Below are positions 1 through 5,940 of a DNA stretch of 10,064 nucleotides, piece by piece; positions within the stretch are counted from its first letter, which is position 1, and every line of letters begins with the position of its first letter. Position numbers and translations under genes: made by a program. This stretch comes from an uncultured Ruminococcus sp. GTDB taxonomy: Bacteria > Bacillota > Clostridia > Oscillospirales > Acutalibacteraceae. The stretch lies in assembly GCA_902767175.1 (NCBI GenBank), contig CACXGH010000129.1, positions 1 through 10,064 on the forward strand, written 5' to 3'. A model generated the notes under the pieces. That model was given only the letters and a program-made list of their open reading frames with translations. It did no database searches and had not been told where the DNA came from.

Positions 1-417
1 AGCAAGCTCCTTTGCAAATTCAGGATCGTTCTTTTCCTCTTCCTTATGGAAACGAACGTTCTCGATAAGCTCAACCTCACCGTCCTTAAGGGAAGCAGCA
101 ATGCTCTTTGCACTCTCACCTACAACGTCAGATGCCATTTTTACCTCAAAGCCGAGAGCCTTTGAAAGATAAGCAGCTACGGGAGCAAGTGAATACTTCA
201 TGTTGAACTCGCCCTTCGGACGTCCGAGATGTGAGCAAAGAATAACCTTTGCCTTATGGTCTACGAGATATTTAATGGTCTTTAATGCCTCATCAATACG
301 CTTGGGATCGGAGATGTTGCCATCACCGTCAAAGGGAACATTGAAATCGCAGCGAACAAGAACCTTCTTGCCTGCAACATCAATATCTTCGACTGTCTTT
401 TTGTTGAGATAATTCAT
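1..417 (-). CDS. pgk: Phosphoglycerate kinase, N-terminal part (cut by window edge)
   Basis: This is the first 139 codons of phosphoglycerate kinase, the cytoplasmic glycolytic enzyme that transfers a phosphate from 1,3-bisphosphoglycerate to ADP. The protein begins MNYLNKKTVEDIDVAGKK. It shows the family's N-terminal substrate-binding motifs: RCDFNVPFD at residues 22-30, SHLGRPKG at 62-69, and the LIENVRFHKEEEKNDPEFA block from 118. The nucleotide-binding C-terminal domain lies beyond base 1. The ATG at 415-417 is preceded by AAAGGA about 8 bases upstream (complement of 427-433). It has its own promoter at 500-528, so it is probably transcribed separately from the ABC gene upstream. Identification is secure; only the truncation by the window limits it. 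Confidence 0.97.
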   Translation of the reverse strand, partial: MNYLNKKTVEDIDVAGKKVLVRCDFNVPFDGDGNISDPKRIDEALKTIKYLVDHKAKVILCSHLGRPKGEFNMKYSLAPVAAYLSKALGFEVKMASDVVGESAKSIAASLKDGEVELIENVRFHKEEEKNDPEFAKELA

Positions 418-499
418 GTTAAAAACATCCTTTCAATGTATATTCAGCCGTGCTTAGCACAACTGTTTTTCTCTTTACGGCTTCTTGCCGTCACTTACT

Positions 500-528
500 A
501 TTTTATAACATTTTCTTTATTTTTTCAA
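500..528 (-). promoter_or_regulatory. Sigma-A promoter for pgk
   Basis: On the minus strand, TTGAAA (complement of 523-528) is followed after exactly 17 bases by TAAAAT (500-505). The spacer is A-rich. Transcription would begin near 493, giving a leader of roughly 75 bases before the pgk ATG at 417. The 418-589 gap is AT-rich and holds no convincing ORF. Its only other structure is a weak GTGC/GCAC mini-hairpin around 450-460. Confidence 0.7.
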
Positions 529-589
529 TAGTAATCCGCAAGATAAACCCAATTAATTATAAAAAATCCCAATTTCAGTTCTCACAATA

Positions 590-1348
590 TCAGTTTGCAA
601 ATTCCGGATATTTCTCCATCGTCTCCTTCATCGTGCCGTCAAATATAACCTTGCCGTTCTGCAGATATATACATCTCTTGCAGAAGTCCTGTATATCCTT
701 GTTGTGACTTACATAAAGGACTGTGACGTTCTTCTTGATAAGCTCGTTTATCTTCGCCTTGCATTTCTTCTTGAAGTTATTGTCACCTACGCTGAGAGCC
801 TCATCTATAACAAGTATATCGGGATCCATATTGATATTAATTGCAAATCCGAGACGGACTCTCATACCTGAGGAATATGTCCTGACAGGCTGGTCTATAT
901 ATTCCTTCAGCTCTGCAAATTCAATAGCCTTTTTCTCTATTTCGTCTATCTCCGAATCCTTCAGACCGAACACATAGCACTTGAAACGGATATTCTCTCT
1001 TCCCGTCATATCTCCGATAAAGCCTGCAGTAAGCTCAAGCAGTGCGGAAACTCTGCCGTTTACATATATCTCACCGCTTGTAGGAAAAGCAACGCCCGTT
1101 ATCATTTTCAGCAGAGTAGACTTGCCGGCACCGTTTCTTCCTATTATCGCAACAGACTCGCCCTTCATGATTTTAAAGCTGACGTTTTCAAGTGCTTTAT
1201 GCTTCATCAGCTTTTTCGAGCTGTAAAACAATGCCGCAAACTGTTCACGGCTGTTGCGGTAAAGAGTGTAGACCTTAGATACATTATCAAAGGAAATAAT
1301 CGGCTTATTCTCGTCATTTTCTTTTACAATTTCTTTTTTTTCACTCAT
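590..1348 (-). CDS. ABC transporter ATP-binding protein, TagH/Wzt polysaccharide-export type
   Basis: This is the cytoplasmic ATPase of an ABC-2 type exporter of cell-surface polymers (teichoic acid, O-antigen or capsule). In the 252-residue form, Walker A GRNGAGKST is at 70-78, the signature YSSGM at 158-162, Walker B ILVIDEA at 178-184, the D-loop SVGD follows, and the switch SH is at 214-215. The pattern TYSSGM...DPDILVIDEALSVGD is closer to TagH than to generic ATPases. TagH and Wzt proteins can carry a C-terminal extension; this one ends soon after the ATPase core, so it probably has no polymer-recognition domain. I place the start at the ATG of 1346-1348 (MSEKKE). The in-frame ATG at 1379-1381 lies 2 bases after the promoter's -10 box and so would fall at or upstream of the transcript start. 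GGAAAGGA sits upstream of the chosen ATG. No permease gene is adjacent. Confidence 0.9.
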   Translation of the reverse strand: MSEKKEIVKENDENKPIISFDNVSKVYTLYRNSREQFAALFYSSKKLMKHKALENVSFKIMKGESVAIIGRNGAGKSTLLKMITGVAFPTSGEIYVNGRVSALLELTAGFIGDMTGRENIRFKCYVFGLKDSEIDEIEKKAIEFAELKEYIDQPVRTYSSGMRVRLGFAININMDPDILVIDEALSVGDNNFKKKCKAKINELIKKNVTVLYVSHNKDIQDFCKRCIYLQNGKVIFDGTMKETMEKYPEFAN

Positions 1349-1383
1349 CGGAGCATTTTCCTTTCCAATGTCGTTATACATAA

Positions 1384-1412
1384 ATAATACCGCTTACGAA
1401 ATTAAAAGTCAA
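1384..1412 (-). promoter_or_regulatory. Sigma-A promoter for the ABC ATPase gene
   Basis: TTGACT (complement of 1407-1412) and TATTAT (complement of 1384-1389) are separated by exactly 17 bases. The predicted transcript start is near 1377, leaving a leader of about 30 bases before the ATG at 1348. This shows that the ATPase gene can be expressed independently of the gene upstream and argues against translation from the ATG at 1381. Confidence 0.75.
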
Positions 1413-1477
1413 CCGGATAACCCCGAAATCATGATTATTAACATATTTATAAGAATTTACTCTATTCTCTTGGCACA

Positions 1478-2005
1478 TCACAGCCTTAGTCCGTCACCAT
1501 ACGGCACTCCGCACAGCAGCAGCACTCCGCAGGCTGCAAGCACAGGAAAAAGCGGCAGTTCTTCGTTTGTATATACTATTATTTCACACGGCTCTATTAT
1601 TTCTCCTGTCAATGTAAGAATACTTCTTCTAAGGGCTATCAGCATTCTTCCTCTGCTTCTGCACGACAGACTCAGTGTATCCCTGTCCGATGACGAACAG
1701 CCTATCACGGGACATTCCGCACCCATAAGCAGCTGTGACAGCCTGCTGCTGCCGCTGTCTGCGATCACGGTAAAACAGCCCGATGAAAGCTCTCCTCTGT
1801 ATGAACTTCCCGACACAAGCACCGCCCTCATATCATTGCATTCGCCGCTTACAGCATCGACCACCTCAAAAACCGGTTCCCTGACCGTCCTGTATACCCT
1901 TCCTTTCTCATGCACCAAAGCTCCCCCATAGCTTTCACAGGCTTTTATTACGGTTTTACCGAGCAGTCTTTCCTTATCATCACCGAGTATTATGACACTT
2001 TTCAA
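1478..2005 (-). CDS. Conserved-looking hypothetical protein, TTG start
   Basis: I do not recognise a named family for this 175-residue protein. It begins MKSVIILGDD with alternating hydrophobic residues, like a beta strand. A middle segment is rich in Ser, Gly and Cys (VIGCSSSDRDTLSLSC, about 100-115). The C-terminus is hydrophobic (FPVLAACGVLLLCGVP, about 153-168) and could be a buried helix or a short membrane segment. From memory, clostridial proteins of unknown function share a CG-S-S-K-D-T-like motif followed by a Leu/Ala-rich tail; I cannot verify homology here. The start is TTG at 2003-2005, supported by a strong GGGAGG 8 bases upstream (complement of 2014-2019). It is divergent from proB and followed by a separate promoter for the ABC ATPase. 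No clear promoter of its own is visible. Confidence 0.7.
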   Translation of the reverse strand: MKSVIILGDDKERLLGKTVIKACESYGGALVHEKGRVYRTVREPVFEVVDAVSGECNDMRAVLVSGSSYRGELSSGCFTVIADSGSSRLSQLLMGAECPVIGCSSSDRDTLSLSCRSRGRMLIALRRSILTLTGEIIEPCEIIVYTNEELPLFPVLAACGVLLLCGVPYGDGLRL

Positions 2006-2093
2006 TTATCAGCCCTCCCGTATTCTATTATTGGCGTAATAAGGATAAAATAATTATGTTTTTCATGCTTTTTTAAATAAGTGCAATAATAAG

Positions 2094-2116
2094 TTCTGTT
2101 TTACCGAATTACAGAA
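2094..2116. repeat. Inverted repeat next to the proB -35 box (possible operator)
   Basis: TTCTGT at 2094-2099 and ACAGAA at 2111-2116 form a perfect 6-bp inverted repeat with an 11-base spacer. It ends immediately before the -35 hexamer of the proB promoter. A dyad in this position would suit an activator or repressor site, but arms this short also occur by chance in AT-rich DNA. Confidence 0.3.
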
Positions 2117-2145
2117 TTGACCGGAAATTAATAATATGGTATAAT
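2117..2145 (+). promoter_or_regulatory. Near-consensus sigma-A promoter of proBA
   Basis: TTGACC at 2117-2122 and a perfect TATAAT at 2140-2145 are separated by 17 bases. Transcription should begin near 2152, leaving a leader of about 32 bases. That is too short for a T-box or other riboswitch, so any control is probably at initiation. Confidence 0.88.
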
Positions 2146-2183
2146 TATCAGACAAAATAAAAGGATAAGAGGAATTAAAGGAT

Positions 2184-2987
2184 ATGGATAAATTCAAGAC
2201 AAGGCGTATTGTTGTCAAGGTTGGCACATCAAGCCTTACCTATGAAAACGGCAAGGTAAATCTAAGAAAGTTAGAGCTGCTCTGCAAGGTGCTCAGCGAC
2301 CTTCACAACAGCGGAAAACAGATAATACTTGTAAGCTCTGGTGCTATCGGTGTCGGAATGGGAAAGCTCAAGCTTAAGGAAAGACCCTCCGAGACAAGAT
2401 ACAAGCAGGCTCTTGCTGCAGTTGGACAGTGTGAGCTGATGTTCCTGTATGACAAGTTCTTCGGGGAATTCAATAACTCTGTAGCTCAGCTCCTTCTCAC
2501 CAAGAATGTCGTTGTAAATGAGCATTCCAGACAGAATGTCATGAACACCTTCCAGACTCTTCTCGAAATGGGCATTATCCCTATCGTCAACGAGAACGAC
2601 ACCGTTGCTATAGATGAGCTTGTAGGAGCCAACTTCGGAGACAATGACAATCTTTCCGCTATTGTTGCCGACCTTGTAGGCGCTGATATGCTTATCATTC
2701 TTACCGATATTGACGGTCTTTACACATCTGACCCGAGAAAAGACCCCAATGCAGAGAGAATACCCTATGTAACGCATATTGACGACAAGATCAGAGAAAT
2801 GGCAGGCGGCTCAGGCTCAAACAGAGGAACAGGCGGCATGGCAACAAAAATAACCGCTGCAGCGGCGGCTACACAGGCAGGAATAAACTGCTGTGTCCTC
2901 AGCGGAAACGACCCGACAAATCTATACAGACTCATCGACGGAGAATCTCTCGGAACAATGTTCCTTGCGGCAGAGGGAAGAATATAA
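2184..2987 (+). CDS. proB: Glutamate 5-kinase, short form without PUA domain
   Basis: The enzyme phosphorylates L-glutamate to glutamyl 5-phosphate with ATP, the first and usually proline-inhibited step of proline synthesis, in the cytoplasm. The 267-residue protein is a complete amino-acid-kinase domain: VVKVGTSS near 10-17, SSGAIGVGMG at 51-60, NENDTVA at 136-142, FGDNDNLSA at 151-159, LTDIDGLYTSDPR at 173-185, and GTGGMATK at 215-222. E. coli ProB is about 100 residues longer because of a C-terminal PUA domain; this protein stops just after the kinase fold, at EGRI. Single-domain ProB proteins are known, so this is not a truncation. The ATG at 2184 follows GAGGA at 2169-2173, 10 bases upstream. 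The next gene, proA, begins 33 bases downstream. Confidence 0.97.
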   Translation: MDKFKTRRIVVKVGTSSLTYENGKVNLRKLELLCKVLSDLHNSGKQIILVSSGAIGVGMGKLKLKERPSETRYKQALAAVGQCELMFLYDKFFGEFNNSVAQLLLTKNVVVNEHSRQNVMNTFQTLLEMGIIPIVNENDTVAIDELVGANFGDNDNLSAIVADLVGADMLIILTDIDGLYTSDPRKDPNAERIPYVTHIDDKIREMAGGSGSNRGTGGMATKITAAAAATQAGINCCVLSGNDPTNLYRLIDGESLGTMFLAAEGRI

Positions 2988-3020
2988 AGATACTCATAAA
3001 TACAAAAGGAGATGTCAGAA

Positions 3021-4265
3021 TTGAGAACAATTGACATTATGGGCAGAAACGCAAAGCTTGCCTCAAGAAAGCTTGCTGTTGCAGGAGAAAAGAAAAACAA
3101 TGCACTCAAAGCAATTGCGGACGCTCTCATTGAAAATACCGATAAGATCATGCAGGCAAACCGTCTCGACCTTGAAAACGGAGAGAAAAACGGGCTTACT
3201 GCTGCACTTATTGACAGACTCAGACTTGACGAGAAAAGAATTCAGGGTATTGCGCAGGGTGTGCTTGAAGTAGCAGCACTGCCCGACCCGATAGGCACCG
3301 TAATTTCGGGCAGCACAAGACCTAACGGACTCGAAATAACTAAAGTCCGTGTTCCTCTAGGAGTTATCGGAATGATTTACGAGTCCCGTCCCAACGTAAC
3401 TGTCGATGCTGCCGTACTCTGCCTTAAAAGCGGAAATGCTGTGATACTGAGAGGCGGCAAGGAAGCAATAAACTCCAACAAATGCCTTGCTTCTCTCATG
3501 CAGGACGCATTGGAGAAAACAGGTCTTGACAGATGTTCTGTCCAGCTTATCGAGGATACCTCAAGACAGTCCTCCGTTGAGCTTATGGAGCTTACGGAAT
3601 ATCTTGATGTACTCATTCCACGAGGCGGAAAGGGACTTATCAGAGCTGTAGTCGAAAATGCCAAGGTACCTGTAATAGAGACAGGTGCAGGAAACTGCCA
3701 TGTATTCGTTGATGAGAGTGCAGATATCGACATGGCTGCAAATATTATATATAACGCTAAGACATCACGTCCCTCTGTATGCAATGCCATAGAAACTATA
3801 CTTGTTCATGAGAATATTGCAGAAAAAGCCCTGCCCGTTATAAAGGCAAGGCTTGACGAAAAGAATGTAGAACTGCACGGCTGTGAAAAAACAGCCGCTA
3901 TCCTCGGAGACTGTGTTATCCCTGCCGATGAAAGCGATTGGGAGACAGAATACGGCGACTATAAATTAGCCGTAAAAGTCGTTTCCTCCATTGATGAAGC
4001 TATGGAGCATATTTCAAAATACTCAACAGGTCACAGCGAATGCATTGTTACGAGCAGCTATAATAATTCAAAGAAATTCGTTGCAGGCATTGACGCAGCG
4101 GCTGTTTATGTCAATGCTTCAACACGCTTTACCGACGGTGGAATGTTCGGTCTCGGCGCAGAGATAGGCATATCAACACAGAAGCTCCATACAAGAGGTC
4201 CTATGGGTCTTAATGAGCTTACTTCAATGAAGTTTATTATCGAAGGCGACGGTCAGATAAGATAA
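3021..4265 (+). CDS. proA: Gamma-glutamyl phosphate reductase, probable TTG start
   Basis: ProA reduces glutamyl 5-phosphate with NADPH to glutamate 5-semialdehyde, which cyclises and is then reduced to proline. The 414-residue length is normal for the family. Recognisable blocks are VPLGVIGMIYESRPNVT at 111-127, KSGNAVILRGGKEA near 136-149, the catalytic-cysteine region SRPSVCNAIET with Cys254, and the C-terminal VNASTRFTDGGMFGLGAEIGIST. The start is set by the ribosome site. AAAGGAG (3005-3011) directly abuts the ATG at 3012, leaving no spacing, but stands 9 bases before the in-frame TTG at 3021. ATG 3012 would add three residues (MSE). It is presumably cotranscribed with proB from the promoter at 2117-2145. 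Only 9 bases separate its stop from that of the convergent gene downstream, and no terminator hairpin is visible there. Confidence 0.96.
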   Translation: MRTIDIMGRNAKLASRKLAVAGEKKNNALKAIADALIENTDKIMQANRLDLENGEKNGLTAALIDRLRLDEKRIQGIAQGVLEVAALPDPIGTVISGSTRPNGLEITKVRVPLGVIGMIYESRPNVTVDAAVLCLKSGNAVILRGGKEAINSNKCLASLMQDALEKTGLDRCSVQLIEDTSRQSSVELMELTEYLDVLIPRGGKGLIRAVVENAKVPVIETGAGNCHVFVDESADIDMAANIIYNAKTSRPSVCNAIETILVHENIAEKALPVIKARLDEKNVELHGCEKTAAILGDCVIPADESDWETEYGDYKLAVKVVSSIDEAMEHISKYSTGHSECIVTSSYNNSKKFVAGIDAAAVYVNASTRFTDGGMFGLGAEIGISTQKLHTRGPMGLNELTSMKFIIEGDGQIR

Positions 4266-4274
4266 GTACAAACA

Positions 4275-4724
4275 CTATATCAACAGATACATGAGCGCCA
4301 TTAAAAGACTGTTATCGGTTTTTTCGTCCATCAAAAGCAGCATCAGACCGAGAATCAGCGTCTTTTCCTTATCCCTGAAAAGTGCATCGAATACACCGCC
4401 CGAATGCGTATCGTCCGATGCTTCAGTAAACACCGGTCTGTGATGTTCATGAGAGTTGATTTCATGCTCCCGTAATTCGTTTACGGGAGCATTTGACGAC
4501 TCACGGGAATGTATAGGCTGTACCGGCTGTGCCGGCTGTACAGGCTGAGACTGCATATTCATTCGTGCTGTCTCCGCAGGCTGAGTATTTACCGGCTGAG
4601 AGCCGCTGCGTGGGTTATCAGCTCCCTGCCGTGTATTTGTCCGGGCAGCTTCCGCTCTGCGGTGCATCTCCTGCGTCCGTCTTACGGCTTCCTCCTGCAT
4701 TCTTCTCAATTCGTTATCGGTCAT
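4275..4724 (-). CDS. Small protein of unknown function with hydrophobic C-terminus
   Basis: No family is recognised for this 149-residue protein, but it has a clear layout. Residues 1-30 are highly charged and probably helical (MTDNELRRMQEEAVRRTQEM). Residues 30-75 form a Gln/Pro/Asn-rich linker with a QPV/QPA triplet repeat at about 60-70. Residues 85-97 are His/Glu-rich. The C-terminus (KTLILGLMLLLMDEKTDNSLLMALMYLLI, 121-149, split here as two hydrophobic stretches around DEKTDN) could be a hairpin of two short membrane or packing helices. I start at the ATG of 4722-4724 because AGGCGGTGA stands 5 bases upstream; the in-frame GTG at 4733 lies inside that ribosome site. It is last in a three-gene set and converges on proA. 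A perfect 12-bp hairpin lies inside the gene at 4464-4492. Confidence 0.75.
   Translation of the reverse strand: MTDNELRRMQEEAVRRTQEMHRRAEAARTNTRQGADNPRSGSQPVNTQPAETARMNMQSQPVQPAQPVQPIHSRESSNAPVNELREHEINSHEHHRPVFTEASDDTHSGGVFDALFRDKEKTLILGLMLLLMDEKTDNSLLMALMYLLI
4464..4492. repeat. Perfect 12-bp hairpin inside a coding region
   Basis: ATGCTCCCGTAA at 4464-4475 is the exact reverse complement of TTACGGGAGCAT at 4481-4492, with a 5-base loop. It lies within the low-complexity linker of the 4275-4724 gene, encoding roughly NAPVNELREHE. No T-run follows the stem on either strand, so it is not a standard intrinsic terminator. It could be an mRNA structure, a protein-binding dyad, or a small inserted palindromic repeat. 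Confidence 0.8.
4516..4551. repeat. Four 9-base tandem units (GGCTGTACC-like)
   Basis: Units GGCTGTACC, GGCTGTGCC, GGCTGTACA and the diverged GGCTGAGAC run in tandem. On the minus strand they encode the QPV/QPA/QPV part of the linker in the 4275-4724 gene. This is an ordinary coding microsatellite that can change linker length by three residues per unit. Confidence 0.75.
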
Positions 4725-4748
4725 TATATTCACCGCCTGAACTATAGG

Positions 4749-5138
4749 TCATTTAAAAAGCTCCAGCCCTGCTCCCTTGAGCAGCGGAAGTATCCTCATT
4801 ATGCCGAGAAGCCTGATAGCTCCGTCAAGGCGTCTGCTCCTCTCTTCATGCAGAAAAGGTCTTAGCGCACGGAGAAGTCTTGTGCTGTCGTCCTCCCTGT
4901 CCATATTCTTAAGGAGAGGCGCTATCTTCATCATCATACCAAGCATATTGGCATCTGGCATAAAACTCTGTTCCGTTTTCACTTCCGGTGCAGGAGCAGG
5001 CGGAGGCTGATAATTTGCAGAAGGCTGTTCCGCATGGGATTCACTGTTTTGTCCTAACATACCTGCAAGTCCCTTGATCTGTTCAAGGGTCTGAGGATCG
5101 CTTAATAGCTCACTGATCTTACGGGAGATATCCTCCAT
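4749..5138 (-). CDS. Conserved-looking hypothetical protein with amphipathic N- and C-terminal segments
   Basis: The function is unknown. The 129-residue protein has an N-terminal helical segment (ISELLSDPQTLEQIKGLAGMLG, about 8-29), a Pro/Ala/Glu-rich linker (about 35-60), and a C-terminal region with two similar hydrophobic stretches: NMLGMMMKIAPLL at 64-76 and IRLLGIMRILPLLKGAG at 108-124. The charged motif EDDSTRLLRALRPFLHEERSRRLD (82-105) lies between them and looks like a conserved core. I recall clostridial hypothetical proteins with this DDSTRLLRALRP pattern, but cannot check. The start ATG at 5136-5138 is 3 bases after the stop of the 51-residue gene upstream, which implies translational coupling. 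A GGGGGA upstream may assist. There is no signal peptide, so it is probably cytoplasmic or peripheral to the membrane. Confidence 0.8.
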   Translation of the reverse strand: MEDISRKISELLSDPQTLEQIKGLAGMLGQNSESHAEQPSANYQPPPAPAPEVKTEQSFMPDANMLGMMMKIAPLLKNMDREDDSTRLLRALRPFLHEERSRRLDGAIRLLGIMRILPLLKGAGLELFK

Positions 5139-5141
5139 TGC

Positions 5142-5297
5142 CTATTTTTCCCCCATAAGCTTTTTCAGAATTGCCTGAGCCTGCGGAGAGTTCATTATCT
5201 GTTCGGTTTTTTTCTTATCCGCAAGAATGCTTTCGACCTTTTTCTTATCCTGTTCGGAAAGATTCCTGAAAAGCTTATCCACGCTGTTCTTATCCAT
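5142..5297 (-). CDS. 51-residue conserved-looking small protein
   Basis: This short gene encodes a 51-residue, Lys/Glu/Asp-rich, probably all-helical protein that begins MDKNSVDKLFRNLSEQDKKK and ends ILKKLMGEK before TAG. The start ATG (5295-5297) has an excellent ribosome site, AAAGGTGGTGA, just upstream (complement of 5303-5313). The stop is 3 bases before the next start. The segment ADKKKTEQIMNSPQAQAILKK resembles the LLSDPQTLEQIKGLAG segment of the following gene, with a similar spacing of Pro, Gln and Ile/Leu; the two may be related or interact. It leads the three-gene set and is divergent from the phosphoesterase gene, 43 bases away. Function is unknown, but the ribosome site, the coupling and the sensible composition support a real gene. 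Confidence 0.78.
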   Translation of the reverse strand: MDKNSVDKLFRNLSEQDKKKVESILADKKKTEQIMNSPQAQAILKKLMGEK

Positions 5298-5310
5298 AAA
5301 ATCACCACCT

Positions 5311-5326
5311 TTACAGTATTATGTAA
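5311..5326. promoter_or_regulatory. Short dyad between divergent genes (possible shared control site)
   Basis: TTACA at 5311-5315 and TGTAA at 5322-5326 form a small inverted repeat in the 43-base gap between the 51-residue gene and the phosphoesterase gene. It contains a TATTAT on the plus strand (5317-5322) and a CATAAT on the minus strand (5318-5323), which are possible -10 boxes in each direction. No good -35 box is seen on either strand, so the promoters remain uncertain. Confidence 0.3.
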
Positions 5327-5340
5327 AAAAGGAGGAAAAT

Positions 5341-5832
5341 ATGAAAATATTAGTATTCTCCGATTCTCACGGAAACGACTATAATATGTCGATAGCTATT
5401 AAAAAGAACAAAAAAGCCGAGGTAATTATATTCTGCGGTGACGGACACAGGGATATCGAGGATATCCGCCGGAGCTTTCCCGAAAAGAAGATATACGCAG
5501 TAAAAGGAAACTGTGATTGGAGCTGTGACTTTCCGCTTCTCATAACATTGGAGCTTGCAGGGAAAAAGCTGCTCATCACTCACGGTCACGCACAGTTTGT
5601 CAAGGAAGGGCTGAGCAGACTTATTGCCTTAGGGCATAAAGAAAATGCAGACATCGTACTTTTCGGACATACACATCGTCAGCTCACGACAGCAGACAGC
5701 AAAATGCTGGTAATGAATCCCGGTTCTGTGGGCTATGAGGGAAATTACGGAATAATCGACATTGACGAAGCAACAGGAAAGATAACAGCAAACGAATTTC
5801 CGGACAGATTCGGGCCTGTCGTTATCTCCTGA
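5341..5832 (+). CDS. YfcE/MJ0936-type metallophosphoesterase
   Basis: This 163-residue protein is a calcineurin-like phosphodiesterase that should bind two metal ions and hydrolyse phosphodiesters; the natural substrate of most members is unknown. All family motifs are present: DSH at 8-10, GD at 33-34, GNCD at 56-59, HGH at 81-83, GHTH at 109-112, and NPGSV at 126-130. The length is typical of a single catalytic domain. It is cytoplasmic, with no signal peptide. The start is the ATG at 5341, 5 bases after a consensus GGAGG at 5331-5335. The frame is open further upstream, but that extension overlaps the divergent small gene and has no ribosome site. In clostridia such genes often follow rph and rdgB; here it stands alone. 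No terminator is seen after its TGA. Confidence 0.93.
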   Translation: MKILVFSDSHGNDYNMSIAIKKNKKAEVIIFCGDGHRDIEDIRRSFPEKKIYAVKGNCDWSCDFPLLITLELAGKKLLITHGHAQFVKEGLSRLIALGHKENADIVLFGHTHRQLTTADSKMLVMNPGSVGYEGNYGIIDIDEATGKITANEFPDRFGPVVIS

Positions 5833-5940
5833 TATATTATATTCATATATTTGTATTAGTTCCATTTACACATCAATTTTCAGATGAAGATAAACAATAA
5901 AGGGTATGTGTGTGTAAACCGTTTTCTGTATTCAATGTTT

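Noticed and set aside
2152..2183. T-box or riboswitch leader before proB
   Set aside because: Only about 32 bases separate the predicted transcript start from the ATG, and no T-box or structured aptamer sequence is seen.
4509..4865. Plus-strand ORF of 118 codons rich in Tyr, Arg, Leu and Cys
   Set aside because: It is the antisense shadow of the tandem GGCTGTACC units and the two minus-strand small genes; no ribosome site or known motif.
5227..5340. 38-residue N-terminal extension of the phosphoesterase
   Set aside because: The family starts at MKILVFSDSH, a consensus ribosome site precedes ATG 5341, and the extension overlaps the divergent 51-residue gene.
5865..5918. TTTACACA/TGTGTAAA inverted repeat as a mobile-element end or RNA stem
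   Set aside because: Arms are 8 bases with a 38-base spacer in AT-rich DNA. No transposase, target duplication or further pairing supports it.
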